Below are positions 63,716 through 64,000 of a DNA stretch of 64,000 bases, piece by piece; the stretch's first letter is position 1, and each line of letters starts with the position of its first letter. Origin of the DNA: Propionispora hippei DSM 15287. Its GTDB lineage: Bacteria > Bacillota > Negativicutes > Propionisporales > Propionisporaceae. The position numbers and the translations under genes were made by a program. The notes under the pieces were generated by a model that saw only the letters and a program-made list of their open reading frames with translations, did no database searches and was not told where the DNA came from. The stretch spans positions 222,260-286,259 of the forward strand of contig NZ_FQZD01000005.1 of assembly GCF_900141835.1 (NCBI RefSeq). The letters run 5' to 3'.

Positions 63716-64000
63716 CCACATGCTATGCATGTGGTTCCAAAAAGCTTATAGCTATACGTCGAAAAAAACAGCCTCTTTTGTTAGAATAAATGCAGATTTG
63801 CCGACCGCATAACTCTAAACAAAGGAGGCGCATCCAATGGATGATACTAAGAGTTTAGCACATAGTAAATGGCGGTGCAAATATCAGTATTTGCACCAAA
63901 ATATCGTAGACAGGTGATATATGGAAAAATAAAAGCGGATATAGGAGTGATCCTAAGGAAGCTGTGTGAGTACAAAGGTGTGGAAATTTTAGAAGCTAAC
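63716..64000 (+). mobile_element. IS200/IS605-type element, left part (runs off the window)
   Basis: The left end has the subterminal hairpin CCACATGC-TAT-GCATGTGG (63716-63734) typical of IS200 elements. A longer inverted pair, GCCTCTTTTGTTAG (63771-63784) with CTAAACAAAGGAGGC (63815-63829), can hide the ribosome site of the transposase, as known for IS200. The right end lies outside the window. Confidence 0.8.
63837..64000 (+). pseudogene. IS200-family transposase TnpA, frameshifted and truncated by the window edge
   Basis: ATG 63837 (AAAGGAGG upstream) starts DDTKSLAHSKWRCKY, the typical IS200 N-terminus. After about 17 codons the frame is lost and stops at a TGA near 63917. The conserved continuation APKYRRQVIYGKIKADIGV and LRKLCEYKGVEILEAN is present in another frame. 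Compared with the family motif KYHIVFAPKYRR, about 4 bases are missing near 63885-63890. The Tyr/His-containing catalytic part lies beyond the edge. Confidence 0.8.

Overview
The window looks like chromosome from a spore-forming, Gram-negative-walled Firmicute of the class Negativicutes (Sporomusa/Pelosinus/Propionispora type). Supporting signs are a small acid-soluble spore protein, a PdaB-type deacetylase, HisZ-dependent short HisG, a CIRCE/HrcA-type groESL operon, SAM and purine riboswitches, PAS-AAA+ sigma-54 regulators, and an RND efflux pump (which implies an outer membrane). Base composition and codon use look even throughout. The only clear mobile gene is a broken IS200-type element at the right edge.

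Layout. 0-2.4 kb: end of a ComEC-like metallo-beta-lactamase gene, DUF3006, an AMIN-amidase and a GerMN lipoprotein. 2.5-4.1 kb (minus): ACT-PAS-sigma-54 regulator. 4.6-8.9 kb: thiL-tsaE-tsaB-rimI-tsaD (thiamine phosphate kinase plus the t6A tRNA-modification set), interrupted by a spore-protein gene on the other strand. 9.2-11.3 kb: a PdtaS/PdtaR-like kinase and ANTAR antiterminator pair. 11.7-13.9 kb: groES-groEL. 14-16.3 kb: cupin, membrane protein and PdaB. 16.4-20.2 kb: futalosine menaquinone genes mqnE-mqnA-mqnC plus a purine-nucleoside-phosphorylase-family gene. 20.2-21.8 kb: guaA, followed by an inverted-repeat element with duplicated terminators. 22.5-23.7 kb: two paralogous membrane proteins, one frameshifted. 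24.1-30.0 kb: cydAB-cydDC (cytochrome bd and its assembly exporter). 30.4-39.5 kb: purine block, with a tandem guanine plus ykkC-class (probably PRPP) riboswitch ahead of a purine permease, then purE-C-F-M-N-H-D. 39.9-47.4 kb: TetR regulator, HprK/PEPCK-like P-loop protein, and RND adaptor plus pump. 47.6-50.3 kb (minus): metNIQ under a SAM-I riboswitch. 50.5-59.1 kb: TrpR-family regulator, hisZ, an HD protein, a minus-strand 2-hydroxyacid dehydrogenase, then hisG-D-B-H-A-F-IE behind a promoter carrying a 12-7-12 palindrome. 59.3-63.7 kb: a sigma-54 activator with an N-terminal HPr domain, then ptsH-ptsI behind a near-consensus -24/-12 promoter. 63.7-64.0 kb: start of the IS200-like element.

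How it fits together. Purine uptake and synthesis answer to guanine and probably PRPP. Methionine uptake answers to S-adenosylmethionine. Histidine synthesis probably answers to a local TrpR-family repressor. The general PTS proteins appear to be controlled by an activator that itself carries an HPr domain with the His and Ser phosphorylation sites kept. This last circuit is the least familiar system in the window. Another layer is several families of short (140-360 bp) imperfect inverted-repeat elements between genes, which look like non-autonomous (MITE-like) insertions.
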